Shown here: one piece after another, positions 19,897-31,300 of the stretch
Layout: the number at the start of each line of letters is the position of its first letter
Numbering within the stretch: the first letter of the stretch is position 1
Source: Gracilariopsis chorda
Taxonomy: Eukaryota; Rhodophyta; Florideophyceae; Gracilariales; Gracilariaceae
DNA: 64,000 bases
NCBI GenBank assembly: GCA_003194525.1
Contig: NBIV01000063.1
Coordinates: 1 to 64,000, forward strand
Reading direction: 5' to 3'
Notes under the pieces: generated by a model
What the model saw: the letters and a program-made list of their open reading frames with translations, nothing else
Database searches by the model: none
What the model was told of the DNA's origin: nothing
Made by a program: the position numbers and the translations under genes

Positions 19897-20106
19897 TGTG
19901 AAAGGTGTCGAGGGTGTTCCCTCCGGCCGGTCGTGCTCAGGTCAGCGCCGCCGGCCGCTCTTTATAGTCCTACAATTCTAATTAAAATGTACGTAAGTAA
20001 AAGAGGTCTGCATTTGTAATCAAGAGAGTTGGACAAGATTACAAATGCAACTGACACTGAATTACAACAGCCGATAGTGCAGCCGTACAAATTGCGTGTC
20101 CTCACA
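19897..20106 (-). repeat. 3' LTR of copia B (210 bp)
   Basis: Near-identical to 25176-25385. In element orientation it starts TGTGAGGACACGC and ends CACCTTTCACA. A purine-rich tract (GCGAGGGACAG) lies directly upstream in element orientation (from 20107). Confidence 0.95.
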
Positions 20107-20348
20107 CTGTCCCTCGCAAACAACTCTAAAGTTATTTGCGCATCATTAATGCCACCGTTAAAAACCTAAATATCAGCAAAAACCATATAGGATAAAAAGC
20201 TGCATAGTTAGGAAAAGGTATAGCAATGTAATACTTATCTAAATCCAAAATAGTGCTTTCAAGAACAGATAATCTGGATAAAACGCATAGAAACAAAAAG
20301 GAAACAAGAAACAAACAAAAAAAAGATTGGTCAATAAATGTTCAACAG

Positions 20349-21113
20349 TTATTGTAGTCCGCACAAAACAGAAAGTTGGTATAAGCTTTCTCGGTTAGCA
20401 GCTTTTGTCATTATGTCAGCCGGCTGGGAATCAGTTCTGATCTCAACTATTTTCAGCATTCCAGACTTCACAAGGTCTTTGACATGATGGTATTTCAGAG
20501 AAATATGTTTGTTTCTCTCAGACGTTTTCGAAGTCTTTGCAATAGAGTTTGCCGTAGAACTGTCTGTATAGATACAGACGGGATACATTCCGATAGGCTC
20601 TTCTTGCAGAATTTGGCAATGATGAAGCTCCCAAAATAGTCTTCGGATCCAAGTCACTAACTTAGCGCAATACGATAAAGCAACGTATTCAGCTTCTCCC
20701 GAAGACAAAGCCACGATTGTCTGTTTCTTGCTAGTCCATAGGATTGGAGCATCGTTGACTTTGATCAGTACTCCCGTCGTTGACTTCCTTGTTTCTCGGC
20801 ATCCTGCCCAGTCCGCATCGCAAAAACCTTCCAAAGGTGATACACTGGTTGCGGGAAAGTGCATAAAAAGGTTCTTTGTTCCCTTTAAATATCTAAGCAC
20901 TCGCTTTGCCAAAGCTAAGTGCCTTAAACAAGGTTTATGAACCTGTCTCGCCAGCATTGAAGCTGCAAACATGACGTCTGGTCTAGAAGCCACGGCTAGA
21001 TACATCAGTTGTCCTACCAGTTTCCGATATTTCCGGTGGAGTGGAGGAGGCAGCTTCTGTTCCTGTTCGCTTGTACCCATGATAGAGTAGCCATGGGGCA
21101 ACGGTGTTTGCAC
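20349..21113 (-). pseudogene. copia B reverse transcriptase end and RNase H
   Basis: Copia RNase H signatures are clear: C-D-A-D-W-A-G-C, K-S-T-T-G-V-L, W-T-S-K-K-Q-T-I-V-A-L-S-S-G-E-A-E-Y, Y-T-D-S, K-H-I-S-L-K-Y-H, and the closing A-D-I-M-T-K. Part of copia B pol. Confidence 0.9.
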
Positions 21114-21171
21114 AGGATTTGCGTTTCAGAGGTTATATTCTCGTAGCAGCTTATCCACATACGTTTCCTGA

Positions 21172-22980
21172 CTAACCTTGATGCCATGTCTGTCCCGACT
21201 GAGATGAAGTCCGACGAATGATTTGGCTTCTCCCAATAGTTTCACTTGAAAAACGTCTCTTCATTTCGGCTTTAAAGTCGTCCAGAAGAGACCTCGAGTC
21301 AGACAACATCAGTATGTCGTCCACAACGATGACGAGAATCAGTATCCCACTGCTTGATCGATATATATAGAGACGGTAGTCCGTTTTCGATTGACGGAAT
21401 TGCAGTGTGATCAACGTCGTGTGTAGAAACGATCCCCAGATCTGTCCAGCCTGCTTTGCCCCGTATAATGATTTCAGCAGTAGGCATACTTTTCCCGGAA
21501 CGTATGAAGTTCCAGACGAGTTCTGGGGTTGTTCCATGATCAATGGTTCATCGAGGTCGCCGTACAGGTAGGCGTTGCTGATATCCATTGTTTCCAGCAA
21601 AAGGTCCTGCGCGGCAGCCTTTGCCAGTGCCAACCTTATTGTCTCAAGTCTTGCGACTGGGGCATAAAGGTTTTCAGGGTCGTAATCGATGTACGGTTTC
21701 TGCATGTCCCCTCGCGCTACACAACGTGCCTTAGGAAGGATATCCAAAGGTTTTGCGCTGAGGATTTTTGCCGTAAATGTCCAAAGGAATGCGATTGGAT
21801 TCATTCCTGGTTTTCGGTCAATGAGCTTCCATGTTTTGCGTTCGATGAGAGCGTCATACTCTCGGTCGATTGCGTCTGCCCATTCCGGTATTGTCCTTGC
21901 TTGGGAAAATGTCTTTGGTACTTTGTCCAGCTCACTGTTATTTGTTGAACGAGTGTGTGCCACTAGACAATGTTCCAAAGCTGAGTCCAAGTGTTCTTCA
22001 TCCACTTCGTCATTACGTTCTTCTGCTTCTGTCTTGCCCAAGGACGAGAAGTCGAGAAGCTCGTTGATGGAAGGCAGTCTTTTCTTGGCCATCTTAAAGT
22101 CCCTTTGCCTCACCATGATCACTTTCTTTTGGGAAGGTATGTATACCCGATACAGTGTTTGGAAGCTCTCCATTCCAACGAAGTGGCCGTAGATGGCGCG
22201 TGGGAGTATTTTCTTGTTGGGAATGGTTTCCGACCTGTATATAAAGGCGTGGCCATCTTGTCCAAACTTCAGTAATGTATCGAACGATGGATTTTGTCCA
22301 AACCACTCTTTGTAGGCGATTCTCATGTCGAGTCGTGAGTTTGGAAGGCGGTTTCGCAGCCAGTTTGCATGCGATATCGCTTCTTCCCATAGTTCGAGTG
22401 GTAATTTTGATGCAAAGAGCAGAGTTCTGGCCGTTTTCCATAAGTCTTGGATAATTTTCTCCGCTGCGCCGTTAGACTCATGTGCATGCGGAGGAGTGTA
22501 CTCCAAGAGGATCCCGTTATCTAATGCGTAATGGATGAACTCATTAGACCTATTCTCACCAGCTCCGTCGAGGCGAACGCGGTACAAACGGTTTTGGGGT
22601 TGTTCGTTTTCTGCGAGAGCCTTGTACCAACGTATTGATTGCGTGAATTGGTCTTTCTTAGTCAGGAAGTATATTGATGATGCCCTTGTATTGTCGTCAA
22701 GTAGTACCTGCATGTACTTTGATCCTTGTAACGAAGGTGGGGATATTGGGCCTGTGAGGTCTGTGTGTGTCAAAGCTAAGGGGTGGTTTGCCACTGAATG
22801 CAAGCGTTGGGTTGGAGATCGCCTCGATTTTGCCTCAATGCATGGACTGCAATGTATGTTTTCGATTTCCGTCGGCGGCAGGTTAGGAATTCCTGAAGAT
22901 TGCGGGATTGTGCGAAGCAACCTGTCCTTGCCGGGGTGTCCGAGTTTTTCATGCCAATCAATTGCTGTGTTTCCGGGCAT
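21172..22980 (-). pseudogene. copia B integrase and reverse transcriptase
   Basis: Begins with the HHCC zinc site (W-H-E-K-L-G-H ... C-S-P-C), then the rve core with D in H-T-D-L-T-G-P, the second acid in R-L-D-G-A-G-E, and the third in N-G-A-A-E-K. Then RVT_2: R-C-V-A-R-G-D, Y-A-P-V-A-R-L-E-T-I-R, M-D-I-S-N-A-Y-L-Y-G, L-Y-G-A-K-Q-A-G, and the catalytic V-V-D-D-I. Acts in reverse transcription and integration of this family. Confidence 0.92.
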
Positions 22981-23028
22981 GAGTTGTGCGGTTTGGGCTG
23001 TCGATGGAGCGATCGGCTTTGGTAGTGG

Positions 23029-24330
23029 TTACAAACCGCTTTTAGCTTTGCAGCGATGAAGTTCTTTCCCGTTTTCGACGTCACTTAGGACAAATCCATG
23101 AAAGGAGTCTTCGTTGGAAAAGGAAACGTTTGTGTGCTGTGATAAGACGTATAATGAAATAAGGTTTGAGTCAAACGAAGGTGTGTGCTTCGCAGGTAAC
23201 CTTATTCCGTCTCCTACTGGCAGCATAATTGTCCCTGCTCCAACTATTTCCGATTGTCTGTCGCATGTTCGGACAGACTCATTTTCCACAGGCTCATAAT
23301 CCCAGAAGAGGTTTCTGTCGTTTACAAACACATGAGTCGCTCCACAATCCAGCCAGGTTGTAGTTCCATTGTTCACTGAACAATATTTAGCTTCGGCAAT
23401 AGCTACGAAACCTCGGGGCTGGGGGTTGCGGTTGTAGTGACTTGAGGGTTTGTTTGATCCTCCGTTGGAGTCCCAGTTCCTGTTTCCAGTACTAGATGGT
23501 TGGTGTTTGTGTTTGTTGGCTTGGGGACCTCTGCGATGGTTTTGGTTGGGGTTGTTTTCTTTTCTCAACCGGCATTCGGAACGAATGTGACCTAGTTTTC
23601 CACAATGCCAACATCTAACGGATTTAGACTTCCTTTTCTTCACAGAGGAAATTAAGGATGTCTTTCTCGCAGCCATGTAGGGGTGCTGTGTATTTGGTGG
23701 TGGAGGTGCGGAGCTTGTTTGGTTTCTCGAGTCCCTGTGTTTGCGTCTGTCCATTTCTGATCTTATCAAAGAAGCAACTTGGTCATGTTCCATATCGTTG
23801 GCGTCTGCAAGTAGTGTGATAGCCATAAGAGAGTCTGGTAGAGTTCTGAGTAAGCAAGCAGTTCTCTCCTTATCGTTGAGAGCATCTCCTAGGCGTGCCA
23901 GTTCTAGAAAGATTGTTTCCATTTCGTGGAGATGTTCAAGGATATTTCCATCGTCCTTGAAAACGAGATTGTTCAGGCGCTGTCGAAGGTTCATCTTGGT
24001 TTGGATGTTATCCTTCTTGCACGTACCCTCCAGTTTCCTCCAGACGTCCAACGCAGAACATTGTTCGCGTTCCAGTAATTCAGAAACGGCAACTACTGGT
24101 TGTGTTCCAAGGTTTTGAACAATAATCGAACGAGCTTTTCGATCCGCATCATCCCATCGGCGGCGGGCTTGGGCTGAGCTCTCGCCTTCCAATGGTCTGG
24201 ATTCGGTTAAGGCGAAGAGAACTTGGTCAACATTCATCAAGTCCCTTATGTAGATCCTCCATGTGTAATAGTCCGAGGATCCTTTAAGGCGGGGAATAGT
24301 GCGCTTGCCTTCTTCTCTGTTCTCACTCAT
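23029..24330 (-). pseudogene. copia B gag-protease
   Basis: 433 codons from the ATG at 24330. The N-terminal part has a UBN2-type gag pattern (Y-Y-T-W, W-R-K-L-E-G-T, L-N-N-L-V-F). A CCHC knuckle C-W-H-C-G-K-L-G-H-I-R-S-E-C lies near residue 240. A copia protease-like segment (W-L-D-C-G-A-T-H-V-F) lies near residue 330. It sits directly upstream of the pol region. Confidence 0.9.
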
Positions 24331-25175
24331 GTTGATGCCTTGTGAGTAGAGAAAGAGTGAATTGACCTCTGGTTATCGAGGTACCTTTTGTTAGTCTGCT
24401 TGACCTCTGGCTAGCGAGGTACCTTTTGTTAGTCTGCTTGACCTCTGGCTAGCGAGGTACCTTTTGTTAGTCTGCTTGACCTCTGGCTAGCGAGGTACCT
24501 TTTATTAGTCTTCCTTCGAGCGGGCGCACTGACAGGAGAAACTACCTCCGCTACCCTAAGGGTTCAACCCCTGGCATCGGGTCACACTCTCCCGGTGAGT
24601 CGCTTTGATCTGCCTGCTAAGCTTCCCGCGAAAAGAAGCAAAGTGCCTTGAATCCTTACGAAGCTTCCAAGGGAGGTTACTAACTGAAGATAAGTTTTCA
24701 CCAGTTGACCCCTTCTGGCCTCTTGCAGGAATGCTGCGCGGCGTTCTGCGGAGCGATAGGTTGAAGGAGATAGTACAAAACTCCACCGGCGTATGCGGTA
24801 GCTTGGGCCAAACGACGACACACCGTGTCACCACTAGCAGACAGAGCCTCCCCCAGCAGAGCCGGTTATCCGGAAGGAATGTCAAATCTAGCAGATTACT
24901 TCAAGTGCCCAATCGATTCCCGTACCGGTGCTCAGCTTGCAAGCTACCACGCCTTTATCCGTTCGACGAAAAGAGATGAAAAGAAGAAGAAGAACAAAAA
25001 CCACAAAGATACAAGATGAACAAAGCCGTTTATCAGCGAGAAGAGAAAGGTTGTATGTTGATGCTTCCGTGGGTCCAAGGAATGGTTCGGTACAGAGCGT
25101 TGCGGAGCGCCGGTTGAAGGTTGGTCAGCGGTTGTCGAGGGGAGAGGCGGCGGGGAGGGTTGAGCGATGCTACCA
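24331..25175 (-). promoter_or_regulatory. Untranslated leader of copia B
   Basis: About 845 bp between the 5' LTR and the gag start, unusually long for copia. It holds the 38-bp tandem array. Next to the LTR, in element orientation, is TGGTAGCATCGCTC (25162-25175), whose first eight bases match the usual initiator tRNA-Met primer-binding site TGGTAGCAGAGC. Confidence 0.75.
24362..24513. repeat. Four tandem copies of a 38-bp unit
   Basis: Units begin at 24362, 24400, 24438 and 24476, each TTGACCTCTGGCTAGCGAGG followed by TACCTTTTGTTAGTCTGC with minor changes. It lies within the leader of copia B. Confidence 0.95.
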
Positions 25176-25385
25176 TGTGAAAGGTGTCGAGGGTGTTCCC
25201 TCCGGCCGGTCGTGCTCAGGTCAGCGCCGCCGGCCGCTCTTTATAGTCCTACAATTCTAATTAAAATGTACGTAATTAGGAGAGGTCTGCATTTGTAATC
25301 AAGAGAGTTGGACAAGATTACAAATGCAACTGACACTGAATTACAACAGCCGATAGTGCAGCCGTACAAATTGCGTGTCCTCACA
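25176..25385 (-). repeat. 5' LTR of copia B (210 bp)
   Basis: Near-identical partner of 19897-20106. Followed on the + strand by the target duplication AGAAT, after which R1 copy B resumes. Confidence 0.95.
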
Positions 25386-25960
25386 AGAATTACTGGCATG
25401 GAATTGATATGCAGAGCAATCGATAGATGCAAATGCGAAGCATTGTAAAGCGACTGTTATTCTTACCGTCCACTGAGCTGGGGGCAGCAGTACTGATTAC
25501 CACGACGCGAAATGTACAGCTTTGGCAGTTGCACTCACAAGGCGTGAACAGATTCCAATGTACCTTTATGCAAATACTGTGGCAGACACGGCGCACGGAT
25601 AGGGCGAAGCCAGAAATTGGCGGTGGGTAGCTCGAAAGGTGGTGGCGGAGAGCCATGCCTCGAGACCAGAATTGGGGGTGCATGGAGTCGAAGGGGTTGT
25701 GAACGGTTTCACATTTAGTTCAAGATTCGACATTTGTAGAATTCGGAGGTGTTTGTACGACGATCGAGGTGGTGCAAAGGTTTTCACAGGAAGCCTAGAA
25801 ACGCCATTAACGGATGGTGTTTGTGAGATGGGCATGGACTTCAGCAGAAGAGAGCTCTAGCGCGTCCTGGTGCGACGATGGATTAAGTGAAGGAAGATTA
25901 GAGGGAAACGCGGGTATGAACGCTGCTTTTGTTAGGGCATGGGTAGCCTGTGGTAAATGG
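25386..25960. repeat. Dispersed repeat R1, copy B, right half
   Basis: Matches 18240-18790 of copy A closely (for example the shared run ATATGCAGAGCAATCGATAG). It was separated from its left half by the copia B insertion. Confidence 0.8.
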
Positions 25961-26726
25961 TAGAGAGCGCAACGAAAGCGGTCCGTGAGCATCAAGTTGT
26001 GGCAGAACACATAAAAAAACACCAGCAATGCATCATTACGAACAATGGATGAGCTTCCTCGTCACTCGGGTGTGGCGGGCTTGGAGAGCGGCACACGTCA
26101 AGCGTGGTGTAAACTGGTGTAAGGATCGCTACTTTTACACACCATGATAATAGTTCAACATAGCCCAAATTTTGTTGAGTGTTCATGCCCTGCAGGAAAA
26201 AACTGATGGGTGCGCCATGGTGCCATCACTTTGGGACATTTTGTAGTTAGAAATGCAAGATAAAACGGTACGTTTTAGACCAAAGACAAACCGTTTACCC
26301 TCGCAGAAGGGTACCAACCGTAGCCAACGCAAATAAAATATTTAATTATCGCTAATACGCAACAAATGCAAATTCGCAACTAGGCCCGTGGCGTGTGGAC
26401 ATGTGTGGACCCCAAACGAACTGGACGAACCTAGACCACTACAGCGTTCACTGCACGAAAGTACAAAGATACACCGCAACAAATGTCACTGCGCGAAGCA
26501 GTCTTAGGCCGGTACCGTTCCGCTGTAGAACTGTAAAGAGCCAGACTGGGAGAAACAATCTGCGGTAGAACAGAGCAGTAAGTATGCAACTGACCCCAGG
26601 CACATATTCATGAGAGCTAAAGAGCTACGTCCAGCGCGGCGGGAGTCAACACTAGGCAAAGAACAGACAAGCTCAAGCAATAATAAACCTGATACCTCTT
26701 CCTGCAATCTGTTGATCCAGAGAGCA
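25961..26726. other. No clear feature
   Basis: No protein motif, RNA or repeat recognised. Only short open frames occur on either strand. Confidence 0.3.
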
Positions 26727-27143
26727 TCACTGGAAAACCACTGAGATGCTCATTAAACGATACATGCAAGTGCGGAGCGTATATACCCGACGTTCATCAG
26801 AGCGTGCGCTATCCACTAACAGGAGGTACACCGAACAGCGGGAACAAGTGCACACGCACGGTGCGTTCAAGTCCAACGTGCGAGTTCTGAGCAGCAAGTG
26901 ACAGATGCAAAGCGACGGGTGTGATGAATCAAAGATGGACGGCGGTAGCTCGAAGCGGGGGAGCGGAGAGCCATTGTATGGAACGAACCGCAGGGTAGGC
27001 GAGGAAGCAGCATTTGATGAAGATGTGTAATTCGGAGTGTGAGACATTATGATGACTTGCTCTTGGAGGCACTCACGGATGGGGCTGGTGCAGCTTTCGA
27101 AAGTTCTCCTCGTACAGATAGTGTAGGCGCCGGGTGAGCACAA
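26727..27143. repeat. Dispersed repeat R1, copy C
   Basis: Diverged copy. The minus strand has an uninterrupted 138-codon frame with C-V-C-T-C-S-R-C and L-R-T-C-M-Y-R-L, matching positions in the other R1 copies; an L-P-P-S-I motif further upstream also occurs in the 38.5-kb copy. This is the longest open version beside the 151-codon frame of copy D, so a coding origin cannot be ruled out. Confidence 0.55.
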
Positions 27144-27519
27144 TCTGCTTTTGATGGGATCAGGCAGGCGGTGGCGAAGACGAGAAGGTTGACAGAACGC
27201 CCACAGTCGATGTGGGTAATGTTGCGTTTAAATCTGACGCGAAGGACCGGGTGTGAGTGACTAAATTCCAAAGTGTACACACTTACACACTTCCTATTTC
27301 GAATCGGAAGAGAACACAACGTCTAACCGCTGAGTCCACGTGTGCGCCAGTCGTGATTGGCTGGTTTGGCTTACAGAAATATTACAGTTTAAGTTGCCAT
27401 TGGTGTGCCATGATGTGGGTGGCGCATTCTTGGCCAATTGCATCGCGCCAAGGATACAACCCTGGATATACCCTTCATCCTTTTTTCTGTTTCGTCCGTT
27501 GGGAAGTTTGTCATACGAC
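27144..27519. other. No clear feature
   Basis: Open frames exist but show no recognisable motif. No repeat copy was found elsewhere in the window. Confidence 0.3.
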
Positions 27520-27521
27520 TA

Positions 27522-27951
27522 GGCCACACATCCGGTGTGAAGTTCACGCTACCATCATCATTTCACACTGTGAACTGATGATAGTCGCAGCTGCTACACG
27601 TATATCAACCACTACAAAGAGGATCCATCTTGCCTTTTCCTCGTCCCGAATCTATACCAAGGGTGTGTCTGTCTGTCTGTGTGTTCCTCTACGTACAGTC
27701 ATTGGCTGCAAAATCGGCAAGGAGGCTGCCAAGTGGAAACGTGTCCTTTTATGCGCTCCAAGAGGCCCTTGCACCGCATAATGCGACAAGTTTCTACTTG
27801 GCGGTCCTGCGACTTTGCGCGTACACCTCCCTCGAGTTCATCCGCATTCTATGGCTTCTCCACGCCTGCGGCTGGGGCGTGCGTGTGGTGTAAAGTTTAT
27901 ATGTGCGTTTTCATAGGGGTCACTGTCATGGTTCACACCGGACTTTTGGCC
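27522..27951. mobile_element. Mariner-like MITE, about 430 bp
   Basis: 20-bp terminal inverted repeats (GGCCACACATCCGGTGTGAA at the left; the reverse of the right end matches 17 of 20) are flanked on both sides by TA, the dinucleotide target of Tc1/mariner elements. No transposase inside. Confidence 0.65.
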
Positions 27952-28049
27952 TAGGTGTTTTTATCATCCGCAACGCAGCCGCTCTGCACGCGTGTGCCAC
28001 GCCCCCGCTGCTATTCACGGAACAGCCCCGTTGATCTGCCAAGAGTAGC

Positions 28050-28980
28050 CTGCACTGTAATGTTTGACACGGACACTGTGCCGCCGCTCATTGACTCTGC
28101 GTTGCGCCCATTGACGATGGTCAATTATTGAGATGCGCAATGATGCCAATTGGACACGTTGCAGCTGCTGCCGCACAAATAAAACGTCCAGCGCTGATAT
28201 AAAAGCGAATACAATTGTATCTACCGAGGGGTAGATATGATGTGCCGAGATGTCCGTCAGACATCGTACAGCAGCGCTCTCCTCCTGCGACGACTGCACA
28301 TCTGCGTTCAGTGCAGCCGACTGTCCGCTGCACTGAGTGCGGACGCCCTGGTTCGCTTGTTACCTCGGTTCGCTTGCCACCTCGGTTCGCTTGTCACCTC
28401 GTCCACGTGTTCGCGCCGCCGCCCACTTCTTGCCCCTTACCCTTATTCTTTTTCCGTGTTGTCTTTCCCCACTTCCCCCCCCTTTCCCCTTTACTCGCTA
28501 CTCTTTGTTGCACTTGGCATGTGAACTGTTAATGAAATTTACTTGTTCCAACCACAGCACTGACCACGATTACTTTGATAATCGCATCCACTGTGCGTAC
28601 AACGGCTCAGTCCATACCTCCACAACGCGATGAAACCAAGCGCATGCGTCGTCCTCATTCTCTTCTCTCCCACAAACACCTCGTTTCAATCGCGCAGCTC
28701 TACCCTTCGGTACATCTGGAATTCTATACAAAAATTAAAACGCCGCAACGTCGACCATCCCCGGCCGATACATGATAACGAATAAATTACATCAGGCAAG
28801 TAGTACTTAGAATTCGCCTCAGCTGAACCGCATTTCATCCCCAAAAACTGTGCAGCCGTTTCGCACCTTCTATAATTCATTTTCGACAAACGCCTCAACT
28901 ACTTTCATCACAGCACCACCTCTGCCATTATGCATCCTATCTCTTTGTGGTGCTGCCAGCTGCAGATGGCAGTTACAAAG
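28050..28980 (+). repeat. Tandem duplicate, copy 1
   Basis: Homologous to 29140-30740 in the same order. Shared landmarks are a TTGGACACGTT...GCTGCTGCCG block, CGCAGTCCAT...CAACGCGATGAAAC, ATCAGGCAAG.TAGTACTTAGAA-like sequence, and the CACCACCTCTG block. Copy 1 carries three exact-length 17-bp units (GGTTCGCTTGTTACCTC type) at 28350-28400. No gene recognised. Confidence 0.75.
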
Positions 28981-29139
28981 AGTCACGATATCATCTCCGG
29001 TGGTGTGGCTCGCGTCACCACACCGTGTGGCATAAGATTGGATACGTAAGACAATAGCTCGAAGATATGGGCTCTACAATGATAGTTTCCAGCTTTTACC
29101 CTTTTCCAAAATTAGCCTTTTCTGAACGGAACCCGTTAA
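28981..29139. other. Spacer between tandem duplicates
   Basis: Short spacer without a recognisable feature. Confidence 0.3.
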
Positions 29140-30740
29140 TTTCAGACGAGAAGGAAGAAAGAGTCCTGTTGCAACTGCGCGTCGCCATTGCAACTTGCAC
29201 TTGAACATTGCAAGGCGCAATATGACCAGTTGAACACGTTCTGGCTGCTGCCGTTTATGGCAAGCAACCAAAGGGGGCGTTGCCGTGCGCGAGCAAAGGG
29301 TGCAGCCTTCTGCAAGTGCGCGAGAAGAGATTCAACGGCGAAATCCAACTCATGCCTCCAAAACGAAAACGTTTCCACGTTGGCATCACCCATGTTTCCT
29401 GGATTTTCAAGCACACAAACAAGTTGATTTATTTGAGCTTTTTGCACGCCGATCGTAGTGGAACGGCTACTCCGTCGTCTCTGATGCACTTTTTGAATCC
29501 GTTCTTCTGGCTCGCGAGCATCAAGGACTGGACGAAAGACGATAGTTAGTTCCAGTCACCAAATATCATGGAATATCCACCCTTCCTCTATCGGAGGAGC
29601 AGCATAAAGTGCGTCTTCGTGCTGTGGGTAGTGGATTATGCCTTGCTACCAGATGGTCAGAGTGTATACTCTGTCAGCACCCTGGACTGAAACCACGTAG
29701 AGATTTTAGCAGTTCAAAGTTGAACAATAGTTTCTCTACCCCTCCTCCCTTTCCTCTTCGCTTTCTAGTCCTTGTGACATTTGGCAGCTGCTCTCCCAAT
29801 CACATCCCTCAAGAAGTACTACTGACATTTATTTATTTGTCCACGACGACATCTACGATCTCATTCACCGTACGGACTGCGCCGCAGTCCATCCCTCTGT
29901 GTCGAGGATCTAGACTAATCTGTAGAAGACCTGTTAGTTCAGGACCAGCGGGTGGTCCGGAGTACCCAGCGTAGTCTACGTCCCTAAGTCTGCTATTTCA
30001 GGGATAGCTAGTATCCCGGAGTAATCAGCACGTAGGCGGTACCTATCAGCGTTATTTCAAGGGATTGGAATCCCCAGAGTAATCGCCTGAGAAGCCAAAG
30101 GGTTGTCGTGTGACGGAAGTTCTGTGTTGGGTTGTTCTTGTCGTTCTTGTTGTTCGACAAAGTGACGCGTAGCAGCTTTTTGCATCTACTCTTATACACC
30201 CTCCAGCAAAGCCACAGTCCTCTATTCGCCCTGCAGCCAAATCGCAGTTCCTAATTGTAGTACCAATATTCGTGTAAAGTAGTTTGGACGGTGGAATCTC
30301 CAAACGTGCGTTATTCGGTGCTCCGCAGTACCTCAGAGCACGCAAATGCATCGCATATGTCGCGCTTATGTCTGTTCAGCGACACTCTGCAACGCGATGA
30401 AACTAAATGCATGCGCCGCCCTCATTCTCCCTTCCCATAAAACCCTCCTTTGAAATGCACACCTCAAAACCTACATTTTCACATGCAGATATAAATGCGG
30501 CAACTTCGACCATGGCAGACCAATAATTGGTAACAAATACGTTATATCAGGCAAGTTGTACTTAGAACACGCGTCAGCTGACCTGCAATTCATCCCTTAG
30601 AACATTGCTACCGTTTTGCAACTTGTATCAATCATTTTCAACACACTCCTCAACGGATTTCATCACCACACCACCTCTGGCGTTACGCAAGGTCTCTCTG
30701 CAAGACAGAATTTCACCGAAAACTTTCATGTCATTCCAAA
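29140..30740 (+). repeat. Tandem duplicate, copy 2, split by a solo LTR
   Basis: Homologous to copy 1, with landmark spacing of about 1.1-1.3 kb once the inserted LTR is subtracted. The junction CATCCCTCTG|CAACGCGATG equals the uninterrupted copy 1 sequence near 28610-28630. Confidence 0.75.
29900..30384. mobile_element. Solo LTR of the copia C family, 485 bp
   Basis: Matches the LTR at 42397-42837 from TGTCGAGGAT to GCGACA. Flanked by the 5-bp duplication CTCTG at 29895-29899 and 30385-30389. The empty site is preserved in the neighbouring tandem copy. It is probably the product of LTR-LTR recombination. Confidence 0.93.
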
Positions 30741-30756
30741 GACGTCACTCTTGACG

Positions 30757-31300
30757 CTACTTCCCATCTGTTATGATGAACATTAATGAATGTGGCGATC
30801 CCCCTGGAAGGCACAAATGCGCCCACAAGGCGCTATGCATGATCCTTGCTGTTAATGAAAAATGTGCATGCAGCAGTTTTGCATCTAACATAAGTGATGT
30901 GTAGTTTACCGAGGACAATGGAGTTTGCGAAGCAATCATCACAGAGGTTTTCGAGCAGGACAAACATGAGTCTGGGTAGAGAAGTACTGGCAAGACAGAT
31001 CACGACCTGATGGGATAGTTTTATCCCGTTCGCGTAGTTTAGAGCACAAATTCTGACTGTAAAAGCGGGATCATAGCAACTAAGAATGCGGAAGCTAACT
31101 CCTCCACAACCTTTTTATCCGTATCCGCTTTGCCTCTCGTGCTAACCATTGTCGACCTATTTCTAAGACCATCTTGATGAGGCACATTTCGAGCGCCATT
31201 TGGACGTTTTTCTTTACGATGAGGCCATGCACGCAGTAAAGTTTGCCATCGATTTGAAGCGGTACCTGACTACAGCTCTCCATTTTGGACCAAGCAAGAC
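30757..31300 (-). repeat. Diverged third copy of the long-inverted-repeat arm
   Basis: Similar to 43110-43500 (CCCCCTGGAAGGCACA, GTGCATGCAGCAG, and the downstream CTCGTGCTAACC.TTG region). It is the only extra copy outside the 43-46 kb element. Minus-strand frames are short and unrecognised. Confidence 0.5.

Larger units (their letters stand above)
19892..25390 (-). mobile_element. Ty1/copia LTR retrotransposon (copia B), young, few breaks
   Basis: Element 19897-25385 (5,489 bp), inserted in R1 copy B with 5-bp duplication AGAAT at 19892-19896 and 25386-25390. The two 210-bp LTRs differ at only a few positions, so it is recent. On the minus strand it has a primer-binding site, a long leader with a 38-bp tandem array, gag with a CCHC knuckle, protease, integrase, reverse transcriptase and RNase H. 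It looks nearly whole, with few breaks. Confidence 0.97.

Noticed and set aside
27257-27781. 174-codon + strand frame running into the mariner-like MITE
   Set aside because: No domain; it crosses a MITE boundary and has no second copy. A chance frame is likelier.
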